Part shown: positions 5,438 through 5,816 of the stretch, one piece after another
How the letters are laid out: every line of letters starts with the position of its first letter
Numbering within the stretch: the stretch's first letter is position 1
DNA from: an uncultured Rhodospirillales bacterium
GTDB taxonomy: Bacteria > Pseudomonadota > Alphaproteobacteria > Rhodospirillales > Defluviicoccaceae
NCBI GenBank assembly: GCA_937127205.1
Contig: CAKZLS010000397.1
Span: 1 to 5,816, forward strand
Direction: 5' to 3'
Length of the DNA stretch: 5,816 nucleotides
Notes under the pieces: generated by a model
What the model was told of the DNA's origin: nothing
What the model saw: only the letters and a program-made list of their open reading frames with translations
Databases searched by the model: none
Program-made: the position numbers and the translations under genes

Positions 5438-5816
5438 ATGAACGAAGAAGCGGAATTGTCCGAGGGTGAAGGGATATTGCCGGCGCTCGCAGCCGACGGC
5501 CTGCGGCGCCCGGGCCTCGAACCGGCGACCTTCCGCATCAATGCCGGCGCGTGCGTGGCACTGTCCGGCCCCTCGGGCGCCGGGAAAAGCCTGCTGCTGA
5601 GAGCCATCGCCGATCTTGACCCCTGCGAAGGCGAGGTTTGGCTCGGTTCGGTCTCCCGCCGCGCCACGGCCGCGCCGGCGTGGCGCCGCCAGGTGATGTA
5701 CGTGCCCGCCGAGTCCGGCTGGTGGGCCGATGAGGTGGGCGCGCATTTCGCCGATCGCGATGCGGCCGCCGGTCTGCTCGACGGCGTCGGCCTGCCGAAA
5801 GACGCGCTGGTATGGC
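5438..5816 (+). CDS. ABC transporter ATP-binding protein, FetA/YbbL-like, 5' part
   Basis: This is the nucleotide-binding subunit of an ABC transporter; 126 codons are visible and the gene runs off the right edge. Walker A is clear as GPSGAGKS (44-51), followed by LLLRAIADLDPCEGEVWLG (52-70), the usual helix and strand after the P-loop. Then comes RRQVMYVPAESGWWADEV (83-100), the position of the Q-loop, where the expected glutamine appears as Ala91. The signature LSGGQ, Walker B and H-loop lie beyond the window. The short protein start and sequence style resemble FetA/YbbL ATPases, which pair with a FetB/YbbM permease proposed for iron export; that assignment is tentative. The ATG at 5438 is chosen because the alignable region starts soon after it; the AAGAG upstream is close and weak. 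The frame stays open upstream, so a slightly earlier non-ATG start is possible. Confidence 0.8.
   Translation, partial: MNEEAELSEGEGILPALAADGLRRPGLEPATFRINAGACVALSGPSGAGKSLLLRAIADLDPCEGEVWLGSVSRRATAAPAWRRQVMYVPAESGWWADEVGAHFADRDAAAGLLDGVGLPKDALVW

Noticed and set aside
5424..5441. Five-codon mini frame (MRKRV) whose TGA overlaps the ATG of the ABC ATPase gene
   Set aside because: It has no ribosome binding site of its own and is too short to distinguish from chance, though overlapping stop and start would allow coupling.
5344..5746. Minus-strand frames opposite the ABC ATPase (ending at 5344 and 5375)
   Set aside because: The plus-strand frame contains a clear Walker A; the minus-strand frames lack recognisable domains and one overlaps the thioesterase start.

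Overview
The window looks like chromosome of a fairly GC-rich alphaproteobacterium, perhaps a Rhodospirillales-type organism. This rests on the phoR-pstS-pstC gene order, the long-form PstC with an extra N-terminal region, and the style of the soluble GGDEF protein. The genus cannot be read from the sequence. Almost everything lies on the minus strand, so the biological reading order runs from high to low coordinates; only the last, truncated gene is on the plus strand.

Reading along the minus strand: a hotdog-fold acyl-CoA thioesterase (5363-4854), a 167-bp spacer, a soluble diguanylate cyclase (4686-3634), a 114-bp spacer, and the phosphate-sensing histidine kinase PhoR (about 3519-2269). 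PhoR is followed by an intrinsic terminator (2202-2183). Only 11 bp further on begins a Pho box of three heptamers at 11-bp spacing (2171-2143), then a 116-bp leader and pstS (2026-992). A 159-bp spacer with compact hairpins separates pstS from pstC (832-1), which runs off the window. On the plus strand, divergent from the thioesterase across a 74-bp gap, starts an ABC-transporter ATPase (5438 onward), also cut by the window edge.

The core is a phosphate-starvation module. PstS captures periplasmic phosphate and delivers it to the membrane channel, of which PstC is half. PhoR is expected to sense the state of the Pst system and phosphorylate PhoB, which would bind the Pho box and raise pst expression. 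pstA, pstB, phoU and phoB are expected beyond the left edge but are not visible. The terminator followed at once by the Pho box indicates that phoR and pstS are separate transcription units.

No clearly new system is present. The points worth a second look are the diguanylate cyclase beside phoR with a substituted inhibitory site, the missing conventional start codon of phoR (its frame stays open back to the cyclase stop codon), the three-repeat Pho box, the hairpins between pstS and pstC, and an ABC ATPase in which alanine appears to replace the Q-loop glutamine.
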